Program-made: the position numbers and the translations under genes
Part shown: positions 5,574 through 6,120 of the stretch, piece by piece
How positions within the stretch are numbered: the stretch's first letter is position 1
Layout: the number at the start of each line of letters is the position of its first letter
The notes under the pieces: model-generated
What the model saw: the letters and a program-made list of their open reading frames with translations, nothing else
Told to the model about the DNA's origin: nothing
Database searches by the model: none
NCBI GenBank assembly: GCA_029879945.1
Contig: JAOUPJ010000219.1
Span: 1-6,120, forward strand
Length of the DNA: 6,120 nucleotides
Source: Gammaproteobacteria bacterium
Lineage (GTDB): Bacteria > Pseudomonadota > Gammaproteobacteria > S012-40
Direction: 5' to 3'

Positions 5574-6120
5574 CTACTTGGCAATATTACTTTCCACACA
5601 ACCATCTTTCAGATGAATCTGCCTTCTCGCCCTTTCCATCACCATTGGGTCATGGGTTGACAGGATAAAAGTAACGCGATGTTCTTTGTTCATTTTTAAC
5701 ATCAAGTCAAGAAGGCTAGACGCGGAAACGGAATCCAGGTTGGCGGTGGGTTCATCTGCTAGCACCAGGCTGGGCCTTGAGACAATTGCCCTGGCAACCG
5801 CGACTCGCTGCTGCTGACCTCCGGATAGTTCCGAGGGCCTGCGATCGAACATTTCTTGTAAACCCACTTCACGAAGAATCTCTTCGGCGCGACTTTTTCG
5901 TAATGTTTTTTCCACGCCCTGCATTTGCATAACCATTTCTACATTTTCCCTTGCGCTCAAAACAGGAATAAGATTATAAGCTTGGAAAACAAAACCTATT
6001 TTATGTAAACGCAAGTCAGCCAACTCTCCTTTTTCCATCTTGTCGATGCGCATGCCATCAACAACGATTTCTCCCGAAGTGGGTTTGTCCAGACCGCCAA
6101 TCATATTCAGCAAAGTCGAC
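5574..6120 (-). CDS. ABC transporter ATPase, LolD/MacB/FtsE type, missing its N-terminus
   Basis: This is the ATP-binding subunit of an ABC transporter of the LolD/MacB/FtsE class, which works with FtsX-like permeases in the inner membrane, often to extract lipoproteins or export substrates across the periplasm. The gene runs off the right edge. A TTG at 6113-6111 could be read as a start, but the frame stays open to the window end and reads S-T-L-L-N-M-I-G-G-L, the end of a Walker A motif (GxxGxGKST) cut by the edge. Counting from the leucine at 6113, the visible motifs are the Q-loop FVFQAYNLIP (41-50, Q44), signature LSGGQQQRVAVARAI (96-110), Walker B LVLADEP (116-122), D-loop NLDS (125-128) and the switch histidine in STHDP (H154). 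About 40 N-terminal residues are probably missing. It is the upstream gene of the barrel protein, with a 6-base gap. Confidence 0.95.
   Translation of the reverse strand, partial: STLLNMIGGLDKPTSGEIVVDGMRIDKMEKGELADLRLHKIGFVFQAYNLIPVLSARENVEMVMQMQGVEKTLRKSRAEEILREVGLQEMFDRRPSELSGGQQQRVAVARAIVSRPSLVLADEPTANLDSVSASSLLDLMLKMNKEHRVTFILSTHDPMVMERARRQIHLKDGCVESNIAK

Noticed and set aside
6111..6113. TTG as the real start of the ABC ATPase
   Set aside because: The frame continues to the window edge and reads S-T before the leucines, the end of the Walker A motif, so the true start is outside the window.
1..6120. CRISPR array, tRNA, rRNA, insertion sequence or prophage signal
   Set aside because: No regularly spaced repeats, cloverleaf-like or rRNA-like sequence, transposase or integrase was seen on either strand.

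Overview
The window is a piece of a bacterial chromosome from an autotrophic proteobacterium, most likely a gammaproteobacterium of the sulfur-oxidising or similar chemolithoautotrophic kind. The lineage is inferred from the type of RuBisCO (green-like form IA), the cbbL-cbbS-cbbQ-cbbO gene order and the moderate GC content. No rRNA or other phylogenetic marker is present, so genus and species cannot be given.

Positions 1-4433 (plus strand) hold the distal part of a Calvin-cycle operon. In order they are the last 79 codons of cbbL (RuBisCO large subunit), complete cbbS (small subunit), an unnamed 103-residue protein, cbbQ (MoxR-type AAA+ ATPase) and cbbO (VWA-domain adaptor). CbbL8S8 fixes CO2. 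CbbQ and CbbO together form the CbbQO-type RuBisCO activase, which uses ATP to remove inhibitory sugar phosphates from RuBisCO active sites. CbbS carries a six-residue N-terminal insertion (residues 12-17) relative to carboxysomal form IAc small subunits as I recall them. This fits the cytosolic, CbbQ-associated form IAq, and no carboxysome gene is seen.

Each of the four spacers in the cbb operon contains an inverted repeat. Between cbbL and cbbS is a very strong hairpin without a T-tract (260-292). After cbbS is a textbook intrinsic terminator (714-753). Before cbbQ is a weaker terminator-like hairpin (1097-1134). Between cbbQ and cbbO is a short hairpin (2028-2050). With the visibly biased codon use of cbbL and cbbS, this suggests a graded operon: very high RuBisCO expression and lower, read-through expression of the small protein and the activase.

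Positions 4443-6120 (minus strand) hold a separate, convergent operon: the C-terminal part of a LolD/MacB/FtsE-type ABC transporter ATPase, cut by the window edge at its Walker A motif, followed 6 bases later by a 374-residue secreted protein with the features of an outer-membrane beta-barrel. Its permease and other partners, if present, lie beyond the right edge. It probably has nothing to do with carbon fixation.

The CbbQO activase is a described system. The least explained items are the 103-residue protein between cbbS and cbbQ, the cbbL-cbbS hairpin, and the pairing of an outer-membrane barrel with a LolD-like ATPase.
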